A program made the translations under genes and the position numbers. The notes beneath the pieces were generated by a model. That model had not been told where the DNA came from. It was given only the letters and a program-made list of their open reading frames with translations, and did no database searches. A stretch of DNA of 64,000 bases from positions 225-64,224 of the forward strand of contig NZ_QQNA01000103.1 of assembly GCF_003346515.1 (NCBI RefSeq), read 5' to 3'. The stretch's first letter is position 1. The number at the start of each line of letters is the position of its first letter. Origin of the DNA: Streptomyces corynorhini (GTDB lineage: Bacteria > Actinomycetota > Actinomycetes > Streptomycetales > Streptomycetaceae). This document shows positions 8,800-17,075 of the stretch, piece by piece.

Positions 8800-9890
8800 G
8801 CACACCCCCCGATCTCCTCTACTCCGAGCCCGAGGACGACCTGCGCGCGGCGGTACGGGCGCTGCTCGCCGACCGCGCCGATCTCCCGGCCGCCCTCGCG
8901 CGCGCCGAGTCGGGCGACCCGTACGATCCCGCGCTGTGGACCTCGCTCACCGCCGGGATCGGCGCGGCCGGTCTGCTCGTACCGGAGAGCCTCGGCGGCC
9001 AGGGCGCGAGCCACCGTGAGGCGGCGGTGGTGCTGGAGGAGCTGGGCCGTGCCGTCACGGCCGCGCCCTACCTCACCAGTTCGGTGCTGGCCACCTCGGC
9101 GCTCCTGGCGTGCGACACCGACGACCCGGACGTCGCCGGGCTGCTCACCGCGCTCGCGCAGGGCCGCGGGGTCGCGGTGCTCGCGGTGCCGTTCGGCACC
9201 GCCCCGGACGCCCCGCTGCCCGTCGGCGCGGCGACGGTGCGCGGTGTGGCCGACGCCGTACGGGCCGATGTGCTGCTCGTCCCGCGTCAGGACGGGCTGT
9301 ACGCCGTCGAGACGGCCTCGCCCGCCGTCACCGTCGAGCCGCTGACCCCGCTCGACCTGACCCGGCCGCTGGCCGCCGTCACCGTCGACCCCGGCGCCGG
9401 GCTGCGGATCGCCGCGGCGCCCGAAGCGGAGCGTGCCGTACGCGCGGGACTGCTGGCCGGGGCTGGCCTGCTCGCCTCTGAGCAGCTCGGGATCGCCGAG
9501 TGGTGTCTGGAGGAGAGCGTCCGGCACACCAAGGAGCGGTACCAGTTCAACCGTCCCGTCGGATCCTTCCAGGCGCTCAAGCACCGCATGGCACAGCTGT
9601 GGCTGGAGGTGGTCTCGGCCCGCGCCGCCGCCCGCGCGGCGGCCGACGCGCTGGCCACCGGGGATCCCGGCGCCCCGCTCGCGGTCGCGCTCGCCCAGGC
9701 GTACTGCGGCCCGGTCGCGGTCCACGCGGCCGAGGAGTGCGTCCAGCTGCACGCCGGGATCGGCATGACCTGGGAGCACCCCGCGCACCTCGCCCTCAAG
9801 CGCGCCAAGTCGGCTGCCACCGCGCTCGGTTCGACCGGCCGTCACCAGGAGGCGCTGGCCGCCCTCGTCGACCTGCCCGCCCCCGGATAG
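8796..9890 (+). CDS. Acyl-CoA dehydrogenase, smaller partner
   Basis: 364-aa partner of the preceding dehydrogenase, translationally coupled by an ATGA overlap. It has the general acyl-CoA dehydrogenase fold, with RYQFNRPVGSFQALKHRMA near 248-266 and ECVQLHAGIGMTWEHPAHL near 310-328. The N-terminal half is degenerate compared with the first subunit and lacks a GAGSD-type motif, as expected of the second subunit of a heteromeric enzyme. It is followed by a strong hairpin terminator, so it is the last gene of the operon. Confidence 0.88.
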   Translation: MSTPPDLLYSEPEDDLRAAVRALLADRADLPAALARAESGDPYDPALWTSLTAGIGAAGLLVPESLGGQGASHREAAVVLEELGRAVTAAPYLTSSVLATSALLACDTDDPDVAGLLTALAQGRGVAVLAVPFGTAPDAPLPVGAATVRGVADAVRADVLLVPRQDGLYAVETASPAVTVEPLTPLDLTRPLAAVTVDPGAGLRIAAAPEAERAVRAGLLAGAGLLASEQLGIAEWCLEESVRHTKERYQFNRPVGSFQALKHRMAQLWLEVVSARAAARAAADALATGDPGAPLAVALAQAYCGPVAVHAAEECVQLHAGIGMTWEHPAHLALKRAKSAATALGSTGRHQEALAALVDLPAPG

Positions 9891-9913
9891 CGTCCCGCGC
9901 CGGGCGGCCCGCC

Positions 9914-9945
9914 GCGTGCGGGCCCCACCCGTACGGCCCGCACGC
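9914..9945 (+). terminator. Hairpin terminator of the acyl-CoA dehydrogenase operon
   Basis: Perfect 11-bp stem GCGTGCGGGCC (9914-9924) and GGCCCGCACGC (9935-9945) with a 10-base loop, 24 bases after the stop codon. No T-run follows, as is usual in high-GC actinomycetes. Confidence 0.7.
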
Positions 9946-10066
9946 ACGCCCGCCCCCGACCCGAACCACCCGTACGGCGGACACGCCAGTCGGCCGTACG
10001 GACCGTCTCCTCCGCCACACTGGCGGCCGAATGCCGCGCACAACGGTGCGGCGGAGGAGGTTGTCC

Positions 10067-10261
10067 GTGGCCATTTCCATCTCAGTGCTGCTGCTTCTGG
10101 TGATTCTCGCGGTGGTCTTCCTGCGCAGCGGCGGGCTCAAGCTCTCGCACGCGCTGGTCTGTATCCTGCTCGGGTTCTTCCTCGCGGGTACGAGCATGGC
10201 GCCGTCCATCGCCAACGGCATCTCCGCGACGGCCGGTGTCGTCAGCAGTCTCAACCCCTGA
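10067..10261 (+). CDS. Small membrane protein of unknown function
   Basis: 64-aa protein with two hydrophobic helices: the first at the very N-terminus (VLLLLVILAVVFLRSGG), the second around residues 28-45, followed by a SMAPSIANGISATAGVVSSL tail. The GTG at 10067 is chosen because GGAGGAGG ends six bases upstream; an ATG at 10031 is in frame without a site. Similar small proteins occur scattered in Streptomyces genomes and also near plasmid transfer genes, but nothing around this one suggests an integrative element. Confidence 0.7.
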   Translation: MAISISVLLLLVILAVVFLRSGGLKLSHALVCILLGFFLAGTSMAPSIANGISATAGVVSSLNP

Positions 10262-10377
10262 TGTCCGCTCATGTCCGTGTTCCGCGAAGAGCGCCCGCCG
10301 GGGCATGCGATATCCCTATTATGTGCGTCTGCCGAGCTGCCATTGGGGGGTGCTCGGCCTGAACATGGGGATTGCGT

Positions 10378-10833
10378 ATGCGTCACACCCGCACACTCGC
10401 CGCCGCCGCCGTCGCGGCGGCCTTCGCCGGTCCTGCCCTGCTGCCCGCGCAGGCACAGGCCGCCGCGGGCTCGGTCCACCTGCACAAGATCTACTACAAC
10501 AGCCCGGGACCGGACAACCGCTCCAACGCCAGCCTCAACGGTGAGTGGGTACAGATCAGGAACACCACGTCGAAGGCCGTGAGCCTCAAGGGCTGGACGC
10601 TGACCGACGCCTCGAGGCACACCTACACCTTCGGGAGCTACCGCCTCGGCAAGGGCAAGACGGTGACCGTACGCACCGGCAAGGGCAAGGACACGGCGGT
10701 CAACCGCTACCAGAACCGCGGCGCCTACGTGTGGAACAACGACAAGGACACCGCGACGCTGCGCAAGGCGTCCGGCGCCAAGGCCGACACCTGCTCGTAC
10801 AACAACCCGAAGGCCGACTTCAAGAACTGCTGA
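10378..10833 (+). CDS. Secreted lamin-tail-domain protein
   Basis: 151-aa secreted protein. The signal peptide runs from MRHTRTL through a hydrophobic stretch to an AQAQAAAG cleavage region near residue 27. The mature part is a lamin tail domain: it begins VHLHKIYYNSPGPDN, continues with GEWVQIRNTTSKAVSLKGW and ends in a paired-Cys CSYNNPKADFKNC tail. Bacterial lamin tail domains are extracellular beta-sandwiches of unclear role, often in nucleases or surface proteins; here the domain stands alone. ATG 10378 has a GGGG site; a TTG two codons upstream is also open. Confidence 0.88.
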   Translation: MRHTRTLAAAAVAAAFAGPALLPAQAQAAAGSVHLHKIYYNSPGPDNRSNASLNGEWVQIRNTTSKAVSLKGWTLTDASRHTYTFGSYRLGKGKTVTVRTGKGKDTAVNRYQNRGAYVWNNDKDTATLRKASGAKADTCSYNNPKADFKNC

Positions 10834-10847
10834 CCGGCCGGACGGCG

Positions 10848-11831
10848 TCAGGCCCCGTCGGCTCCCGGCCACTCCCAGGAGATGCCGTGGATGCCGGCGG
10901 GGCATCTGCCCGCCGCCGCGTGCACCGTGTGCGAGGCGTCCAGGACCACGCGGTGGTTGTAGCTCTTCCGCGCTCCTGAGCGCTCGCGGTAGTAGCGGTG
11001 GCCGACCACCGGAAGTGCCGCCGGGTGGAAATAGACATGCAGCAGATATTCGCGCAGCCGCACGCGGGTACGCCGTTCGTAATGGTCGTCGCGGCCGTCA
11101 CCCGGGTCGACGGAGATGGTGTAGTCGATGACCGCTGTCTCGTTCTTCGCCAGCTTGCTGCCGAATTCGATTTCGGTGACGACGGTGCTCACTTCGGGCA
11201 GAAAGCGGACCTGGCCCTGGATTCCGCAGCGCACGGTGGTGCGCACCGCGCGCGCCCCGCTGTCGAAGGTGTGCACGGCGGTCAGCCGGTCGGCGCCGTC
11301 GCGGGTGGCGCGCAGCACCTGCTGGATCGCGATGGCGCTCAGGCGCCGGTTCTCGTCGATCGTGACGGTCTCACGGATGCTCAGGGTGCCGATGTCCTCG
11401 TTGAGCGAGCCGAAGTCGTCGCCGAGTATCTGCTCCGCCAGCGAGTTCTCCCCGAACACCCGGTGCGAGGTGCGCAGATCGTGCGCCTGTGACGCCACAC
11501 GCCCCCGGGGCCGGTAGGGGCCGATCAGGGAGCGGAGCGTGCCGGTCGGCAGCGCGAGGATCTCCTCCAGCGCGTCGACGGCGCGCAGTGATCCGGCCCG
11601 TTCCGGCTCGCTGCGTCCGCGCTGCCAGTAGCTGAGGGTGGTCAGGCTGATCCGTATGCCCTGCTCCGCGAGGCGGTTGCGCACACGGTCCAGGGACAGC
11701 CCGCGGGCCTTGACGGCCTGCTGGAAGACCAGGGCGAAGGTGGCGTCCGAGGGCGGTGCGCCGGCCGGGCCGCCGGGTGGCGGGACGGCGCTGTCCCGGC
11801 TGCTCTCCTGGTGCACGGGGTGCTGGTGCAC
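10848..11831 (-). CDS. XRE-family helix-turn-helix regulator with large C-terminal domain
   Basis: 327-aa DNA-binding protein. The GTG at 11831 follows a GGGGAGGAG site. An HTH of the XRE type spans about residues 28-85 (FQQAVKARGLSLDRVRNRL and LTTLSYWQRGRSEP). The remaining 230 residues form a beta-rich region of a type repeatedly seen fused to XRE domains in Streptomyces; its ligand is unknown. The gene is convergent with the lamin-tail gene, with only 14 bp between, and lies upstream of the protease terminator. Confidence 0.8.
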   Translation of the reverse strand: MHQHPVHQESSRDSAVPPPGGPAGAPPSDATFALVFQQAVKARGLSLDRVRNRLAEQGIRISLTTLSYWQRGRSEPERAGSLRAVDALEEILALPTGTLRSLIGPYRPRGRVASQAHDLRTSHRVFGENSLAEQILGDDFGSLNEDIGTLSIRETVTIDENRRLSAIAIQQVLRATRDGADRLTAVHTFDSGARAVRTTVRCGIQGQVRFLPEVSTVVTEIEFGSKLAKNETAVIDYTISVDPGDGRDDHYERRTRVRLREYLLHVYFHPAALPVVGHRYYRERSGARKSYNHRVVLDASHTVHAAAGRCPAGIHGISWEWPGADGA

Positions 11832-11904
11832 GGGTACTCCTCCCCTCCGGGGCCGCCGGAGGTGGCCGGATGGGGCCGGTTCCGGCGAGGAGGTTCGGTC
11901 GAAG

Positions 11905-11944
11905 GACGGGGGCCACTCACCGTATCCGATGAGTGGCCCCCGTC
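11905..11944 (-). terminator. Terminator hairpin of the protease gene
   Basis: Perfect 15-bp stem GACGGGGGCCACTCA (11905-11919) and TGAGTGGCCCCCGTC (11930-11944) with a 10-base loop. It begins 20 bases past the protease stop codon and separates it from the XRE gene. Confidence 0.8.
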
Positions 11945-11963
11945 ATCCGGTGGGGGGAGGGGA

Positions 11964-13151
11964 TCAGTTGGTGTTCAGCGTGAGCCGGTAGTGCGAGAGG
12001 GCGTCGTCCAGCGGCTGGAAGTAGGACGAGCCGGGCGAGTTCACACTGCCCGAGCACCGCTGCGCGGACGGGCCGCCCGAGGTCATGCCCTGGGCCTGGT
12101 TGCCGGAGATGTAGGCGCCGCCGCTGTCACCGCCCTCGGTGCAGACCGAGGAGCTGCCCAGCCCGGTGACGACGGTGTCGGGGCCGCCACTGGCGTCGGA
12201 GTAGGTGACCGTCACGTTGTAGGAGTTGACCTTGCCGCAGGTCCAGAAGGTCGTACGGCCCGACTTGCACAGGTCGGCGCCTGCCGCGGCCCGCGTGCTG
12301 CCCTGGACGGCGACGGTACCGGCGCTGCCGTACGTCCCGACCTGGGTGGCGAGGGAGCTGCCCGAGTCGACGGCGGCGATGCCCATGTCGACGCTGTTGC
12401 TGCCGACAGCGAAGCGGGAGTCGGTTCCCTGCGCGAAGCGCGTGCCCTTGTAGGACAGGACGGGCAGGTCCTCGATGCAGTGGCCCGCCGTGACGAGGTA
12501 CTGCTTGCCGGACGAGTCCTGGGCGCCGTAACCGACCGAGCAGACATAGCCGTTGAACGACATCTCGTCTCCCGGGCTGACCACGGCCTGGGTGCTGAGC
12601 TGCTGCTGGTTCTCCACCACACGGACGGCGTCGCCGTGCGCGCGGGCCGCCTTGAGGAAGGACTTCGCCGCCGCGCCCGTGGCGTTGTCGACCTCGACGG
12701 TGACCGTGTCGGAGGCGAGATCCACCGACCAGGCGGTGACACCGGCCGGAGCCTGCCGGAGCGCCTTGGCGTCCAGCTCGGCCTTGATCCGGTCGAGCGC
12801 GCTCTGACCGTGGCCGGCCGCGCGGGGGGTCAGTCCGGCCTCCTCGATACGCCGCTCGGCCTGGGCGCCGGTCGTGTTGACGACGAGCGTGCCCGCCTTG
12901 TCGAAGAAGGCGCCGTCCGTCGGCACGCCGCTCTTGTCCAGCGCGGCCAGTCTGTCCTGCTGTGTCGCCTGGCGGTCGAGCCGCGCGGTGGCCGCCTGCT
13001 CGCTGACCCCGAGGGTGGTGGCCAGCGCCTCGACCATCGCCGGGTCGTAGCGGTCGGCGGACTGTCCGGCGGCCTGGGCGCCGGAGGCGGCGGTGACGGC
13101 GAGAAGCGCGCCGACCGCCGTCGCTGCGAGAATGTTCCGCGATATTCGCAC
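11964..13151 (-). CDS. Secreted streptogrisin-like serine protease (S1E/alpha-lytic type) with propeptide
   Basis: 395-aa preproprotease. The GTG at 13151 follows GGAAGGA; upstream codons are open but lack a site. A signal peptide occupies residues 1-28 (ending GAQAA). An alpha-lytic-type propeptide of about 160 residues acts as folding aid in the family, followed by the protease domain from about 190. The catalytic triad is visible: His224 in TAGHC, Asp255 in SVDMGIAAV and Ser343 in GGDSGG. Six Cys are placed as in streptogrisins. It is extracellular, for protein degradation. It has its own terminator and a likely regulated promoter region upstream. Confidence 0.93.
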   Translation of the reverse strand: MRISRNILAATAVGALLAVTAASGAQAAGQSADRYDPAMVEALATTLGVSEQAATARLDRQATQQDRLAALDKSGVPTDGAFFDKAGTLVVNTTGAQAERRIEEAGLTPRAAGHGQSALDRIKAELDAKALRQAPAGVTAWSVDLASDTVTVEVDNATGAAAKSFLKAARAHGDAVRVVENQQQLSTQAVVSPGDEMSFNGYVCSVGYGAQDSSGKQYLVTAGHCIEDLPVLSYKGTRFAQGTDSRFAVGSNSVDMGIAAVDSGSSLATQVGTYGSAGTVAVQGSTRAAAGADLCKSGRTTFWTCGKVNSYNVTVTYSDASGGPDTVVTGLGSSSVCTEGGDSGGAYISGNQAQGMTSGGPSAQRCSGSVNSPGSSYFQPLDDALSHYRLTLNTN

Positions 13152-13321
13152 GGTATTCCTTCCGTTCACAGAGCGGGCGGCCGTGCATGGGGGGAGTGCG
13201 AAGGCCCGGACAAGCCGATCGCACAGTGTGGCCGCCGTCTGGCGGCGCCGGTTTCCCGGGCGCCGCACCGGAACTCTGACGCATTTTCATTGGCCGGTTC
13301 AAGAGCCTCCGTTGCTAAACA

Positions 13322-13349
13322 TTCAACAGAGTTACCACTCGCTGTTGAA
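13322..13349. promoter_or_regulatory. Inverted repeat upstream of the protease
   Basis: TTCAACAG (13322-13329) and CTGTTGAA (13342-13349) form a perfect 8-bp inverted repeat with a 12-base spacer. It lies in a locally AT-richer patch (about 13280-13385) some 170-200 bp before the protease start. It could be an operator; no matching regulator is identified. Confidence 0.4.
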
Positions 13350-13438
13350 AATCCGCGAGGAATTCTCTGGAAAGTCATTTCATGCACGGAGATCGAGCGA
13401 TTGGTTCCATGTGGCCGGGAACGTCCGGTTGCCGGGCA

Positions 13439-13479
13439 CGACCGCGCCCCCTTCCCTGGTGCGGAAGGGGGCGCGGTCG
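13439..13479 (-). terminator. Strong terminator hairpin downstream of the 25-residue gene
   Basis: Perfect 17-bp stem CGACCGCGCCCCCTTCC (13439-13455) and its complement at 13463-13479 with a 7-base loop. It begins 16 bases after the stop codon of the small leftward gene, which supports that gene being a real transcription unit. Confidence 0.85.
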
Positions 13480-13494
13480 GCTCGGCCGTTCTGT

Positions 13495-13572
13495 TCAGGA
13501 CTGGGGGCGGCTGCCGTGGTTGGCGCCGTTCTTACGACGAGCCTTCTTCTTACGGCGACGCTTCGATGACAT
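13495..13572 (-). CDS. Probable ribosomal protein bL37-like (25 aa)
   Basis: ATG at 13572 and TGA at 13495-13497 give a 25-residue, highly basic peptide with KRRRKKKARRKNG and an NHGSRPQS tail. An AAGGAG site lies six bases before the start and a strong terminator follows, so it is a compact transcription unit. The ANHG-RP ending and poly-basic start resemble bL37, the tiny large-subunit protein seen in mycobacterial ribosome structures. I recognise it from memory of that family only. It is normally missed by gene finders because of size. If correct, it acts in the 50S subunit. Confidence 0.62.
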   Translation of the reverse strand: MSSKRRRKKKARRKNGANHGSRPQS

Positions 13573-13799
13573 GCCGTCTCCTTTCCGATGATGCCATGTG
13601 CTCTTACATCGGACGCCGGGCGCTCGCGGCACCCCGCGTCCGGTCAACACCGTACCCGGTCGCGCCGCCGCTCCGGCGTTCCTCCGTATGCGCGGGAAGG
13701 GGATCTTTCATCCTTGTGCCGCGTCCGGCGGGACCGGCCCCCCGGCCCGGACACCGCCATGATGGGCGAACAGGGCGGAAGCGGGCAGAGGGGAACAGG

Positions 13800-14048
13800 A
13801 TGACGGCCCTTCAGCTGTCGGTCGTCGTGCCGTGTTTCGGCCGGCTGCGGCCGCTCGGCACGGGCCGTACCCGCCGCCGTGTCCCGCGCGGGCCCCGGCG
13901 GCCCGTCCCCGCCCGTACCATGCGGCAGTTCGCCTTCTTCGTGACGGTCGGACTCGTCAACACGGCCGTCTATCTGGCCGCCCGCTGGGCCATCACCTCC
14001 GGCGCGACGCGTGCCGCGGCGCCGGCGGACGAGTCCGATGCCGCCTGA
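13800..14048 (+). pseudogene. In-frame remnant of a GT2 glycosyltransferase-GtrA protein
   Basis: 82-codon open frame starting ATG at 13800 after GAGGGGAAC. Residues 1-13 (MTALQLSVVVPCF) are a textbook start of a family 2 glycosyltransferase of the dolichyl-phosphate-sugar synthase type. Residues about 41-60 ([20 protein letters not shown]) are the start of a GtrA flippase domain. The roughly 200-residue catalytic region between them is absent, and the GtrA part is cut after its first helix. The frame is kept, so a short peptide could still be made. It overlaps the start of the next gene. Such genes usually neighbour large GT membrane proteins like the one downstream. Confidence 0.68.
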
Positions 14049-15513
14049 GCGGCGGACCGGCCACCGGACGGCCCGCTGGCCACCGGCGCTGGCGCTGGCG
14101 CCGCTCGGACTGCTGGGCGCGGCGGTGTGGTTCGGACGCTGGGTGCGCCCCGGCGCCGACGACTGGTGTTTCCTGCCCGTGGTGCGCGACGACGGCGTCT
14201 CCGCACTGGTGGGCAAGTTCTACCTCGCGGACAACGGACGCGTCGCCAACGGCGTGCTGACCGGTCTGTACGCCGGGTTCGGCGTCGCAGGGCACCAGTG
14301 GTACGCGCTGATCAGCACCGTACTCGTCCTGGGCGTCCTGTGGGCCGTGACCGTCTCGGCGCTCGGCCGGGCCCGGCTGACGGCGCCGCGCGGCGTGCCG
14401 CTGCTCGTGGCCGCCATGGTCACCGCGGTGTTCCTCCTCGCCACACCCAACACGTACAAGGCGTTCTACTGGCCCGCCTCGTCCGTCTCGCACACCGTCG
14501 CGCCCGTGCTCGCCTGCGCGGCGGCGATCCCCTTGCTGCGGGCCCGCTCGCGCGGAGCCCGGAAGGCCGCCGTGGCCACGGTGTTCGTCGCGGGGGCCGT
14601 GCTGGGGACGCTCTCCGAGGGCGTCTCGGTCGTCGTCCTCGTGACCCTCGCCTCCGCCCTCGTGGCGGGCCACCGGATCCTGACCGGGCGCCGTAGGACC
14701 GCGCTGCGGATCTGGTGCGCCGCGGGCGTCCTCGGCACCGCGCTGGGCACCCTCGTGCTCGTCCTGTCCCCCGGCTCGCGCGCCCGCCGCGAGAGCCACG
14801 GGGTGCGGGGCGTGTCCCTCCTCGCGCCGGACTCCCTGGCCGGATCGCTCCGGGCCTTCGCGCACATCCTCGCCACCGTGCTGACCAGCTGGCCGTACCT
14901 GGGCGCGGTCGCGGCCGGTCTGCTGCTCGGGCTGCTCGTGACAGGAACCGACGGCCGTCCGCGCAACGTACCGCCGCACCCGGCCACGCTGTTCGGGACC
15001 GGCGTCGTCGCGCTGCTGCTCTCCGGCTGGCTCTGCACGCTCCTCGCGTACCCCGTCTTCGGCGCGGGGGTGGCGAAGGTCAGCCGGACCTGGAACGACT
15101 TCCTCCTGCTGTACCTCGCGCTGCTCGTCGGCGCGGGCGCCCTGCTGGGCGGTGCGCTGCGCGCACGGCGGCGTACCGGGGCGGCGGGCGGCGTCCTGGC
15201 GTGCGCGGCGGTGTGCCTGGCGCTCGCCCTCCCGCTGGTACGCCTGGAGGACACCATGCGGGCACGGGCCCTCGCGTGGGACCACCAGGACCGGCGGCTG
15301 CGGTCAGGGGCCGCGCTCGGCGCCCACGTCCTGCCGTACCGCCCGCTGCCGATCAGCGGGATGCGGGAGCCGTTCGCCGACCACGGCCGCAAGGTCTGGC
15401 CGGCGAAGTGCGTCGCGCGCTACTACCGCATCGACCGGATCACCGACGCGGACCGGGCCCTTCCACCGCCGCGAACACAACGATCAATAAGAGCGCTACC
15501 TGCGCAAGAGTGA
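14038..15513 (+). CDS. DUF6056-family polytopic membrane protein
   Basis: 491-aa membrane protein with about ten hydrophobic helices. It starts at ATG 14038, 11 bases inside the preceding remnant. The short loop after the first helix ([17 protein letters not shown]) carries acidic residues, reminiscent of the catalytic-loop position in lipid-linked-sugar GT-C enzymes. DUF6056 has no proven role; gene neighbours in other actinomycetes are GT2 and GtrA proteins, consistent with a glycosyl-transfer step to a surface polymer. Here the GT2-GtrA partner is decayed, so this gene may be losing function. The last 20 residues are hydrophilic and poorly conserved in appearance. Confidence 0.72.
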   Translation: MPPERRTGHRTARWPPALALAPLGLLGAAVWFGRWVRPGADDWCFLPVVRDDGVSALVGKFYLADNGRVANGVLTGLYAGFGVAGHQWYALISTVLVLGVLWAVTVSALGRARLTAPRGVPLLVAAMVTAVFLLATPNTYKAFYWPASSVSHTVAPVLACAAAIPLLRARSRGARKAAVATVFVAGAVLGTLSEGVSVVVLVTLASALVAGHRILTGRRRTALRIWCAAGVLGTALGTLVLVLSPGSRARRESHGVRGVSLLAPDSLAGSLRAFAHILATVLTSWPYLGAVAAGLLLGLLVTGTDGRPRNVPPHPATLFGTGVVALLLSGWLCTLLAYPVFGAGVAKVSRTWNDFLLLYLALLVGAGALLGGALRARRRTGAAGGVLACAAVCLALALPLVRLEDTMRARALAWDHQDRRLRSGAALGAHVLPYRPLPISGMREPFADHGRKVWPAKCVARYYRIDRITDADRALPPPRTQRSIRALPAQE

Positions 15514-15619
15514 CGCGGCTCACCGCCTTCGGCAGAGTCGGTGCGGGCGCGGGGCCGGTCGATCGGCGAACGTCCCTTCGCGCATCACCGACTTCCGTGG
15601 GAAGGCGACACCACCGAGC

Positions 15620-17062
15620 ATGAAGACCGAAGAAGTGCAGTCGACCCTGGGCACACTGCCGCTGCTGCTGATAGCGGGGGCGGCGGTCCTGGCCCTGTTG
15701 TTCCTCATCATCAGAGTGAAGATCCATCCGCTGATCGTGCTGCCGCTGGTCAGTCTGGGGACCGCGTTCGCCGCCCGCGTGCCGACGGACGAGATCGTGG
15801 ACGTCCTGATCGACGGGTTCGGCGGCACCCTGGGCGAGGTCGCCCTCCTGGTCGGATTCGGCGTGATGTTCGCCCGGATCGTCGAGATCAGCGGCGGCGC
15901 CCAGGCCCTGTCCGACACCATGATCCGGCTGTTCGGCGAGAAACGGGCGCCCCTGGCACTGGGGGTGGCGTCGCTGCTGTTCGGATTCCCCATCTTCTTC
16001 GACGCGGCGCTGATGGTCATGCTGCCCATCGTCTTCGCCGTGGCCCGTCGGCTCGGCGGCGGTGTGCTGCGCTACGCGCTGCCCGCCGCGGCGGCGCTGT
16101 CGACGATGCACATCTTCCTGCCGCCGCACCCGGGGGCGGTGGCGGCCACGGTCTTCCTCGGCGCCGACGTCGGCCTCGTGGTACTGCTGGGCGTACTCAT
16201 AGCCGGACCCACCTGGTACATATCCGGCTACCTGTACGGCATCTGGATCGGCGGCCGGATCGTCCTGCCCGTGCCCGAACTCCTCACCGGAGGACCGCGC
16301 AAGGAGACCGCGGGCGGCTCAGGCGACGGATCCGGCGGCGACCCCGGGGGCGACCCCGGCGGCGACATCGCCCCGCCGAAGGCGTCGACGGTGCTGCTCC
16401 TGCTGCTGCTCCCGCTCGGGCTGATCTTCCTCAACACCGGCCTGCGCACGGCGGTGGACACCGGAGCGCTGGCGAAGGACCTCGCGTGGGCCGACGTCCT
16501 GCGCGTGCTGGGCAGTACCCCGGTCGCCCTGCTGATCACCGTGATCACGGCGTCGTACGTGCTCGGCACCCGGCGCGGACGCAGCAGGGACTTCCTGGAG
16601 GACCTGTACGACAACGCCCTCAAGCCGATCGCCCCGGTCGTCCTCATCACCGGCGCGGGCGGCATGTTCGGCAGCGTGCTGGTGACCAGCGGCATCGGCG
16701 ACGCGCTGGCGAACACCCTGCGCGACACCGGACTGCCGCTGATCGTCTCGACGTTCGTCGTCGCCGCGATCCTGCGCATCGCGCTGGGCACCGCCACCGT
16801 CGCCATCACCACCTCGGCCGGGCTGCTCAGCGCCTCGGTCCTCGCCGCCGGTCTCAACCCCGTACAGACGGCCGCGATGGTCCTCGCCCTGGCGGGCGGC
16901 TCGGCGGTCGTGCCGCACGTCAACGACGCCAGCTTCTGGCTCTTCGGCAAGCTGCTCGGGATGGACATCCCCACCACGTTCCGCACCTGGACGGTGATCA
17001 AGACGCTGATCGGCGTGGTCGGCTTCCTCTTCGCGTGGATCGTCTACGCCCTGGCCTCCTGA
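15620..17062 (+). CDS. GntP-family permease (gluconate/organic acid:H+ symporter)
   Basis: 480-aa inner-membrane symporter with about 12-14 helices. GntP features include the GFPIFFDAALMVMLPIVFA segment, the HIFLPPHPGAVAA loop near 165 and the VPHVNDASFW motif near 435. A Gly/Asp-rich linker (about 233-250) divides the halves. It is convergent with a TctC-type binding protein and sits two genes from a CitA/CitB-type pair, so its expression may respond to an external di- or tricarboxylate; the substrate itself cannot be read from sequence. Confidence 0.88.
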   Translation: MKTEEVQSTLGTLPLLLIAGAAVLALLFLIIRVKIHPLIVLPLVSLGTAFAARVPTDEIVDVLIDGFGGTLGEVALLVGFGVMFARIVEISGGAQALSDTMIRLFGEKRAPLALGVASLLFGFPIFFDAALMVMLPIVFAVARRLGGGVLRYALPAAAALSTMHIFLPPHPGAVAATVFLGADVGLVVLLGVLIAGPTWYISGYLYGIWIGGRIVLPVPELLTGGPRKETAGGSGDGSGGDPGGDPGGDIAPPKASTVLLLLLLPLGLIFLNTGLRTAVDTGALAKDLAWADVLRVLGSTPVALLITVITASYVLGTRRGRSRDFLEDLYDNALKPIAPVVLITGAGGMFGSVLVTSGIGDALANTLRDTGLPLIVSTFVVAAILRIALGTATVAITTSAGLLSASVLAAGLNPVQTAAMVLALAGGSAVVPHVNDASFWLFGKLLGMDIPTTFRTWTVIKTLIGVVGFLFAWIVYALAS

Positions 17063-17075
17063 GCCGGGCACGGCC

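Noticed and set aside
10031..10261. Idea that the 64-residue membrane protein marks an integrated plasmid
   Set aside because: There is no integrase, transfer gene, replication gene or tRNA attachment site near it.
11811..13799. Long plus-strand open frame leading into the GT2-GtrA remnant
   Set aside because: It crosses the protease gene antisense, its terminator and the promoter region. Only the part from ATG 13800 has a ribosome site and recognisable sequence.
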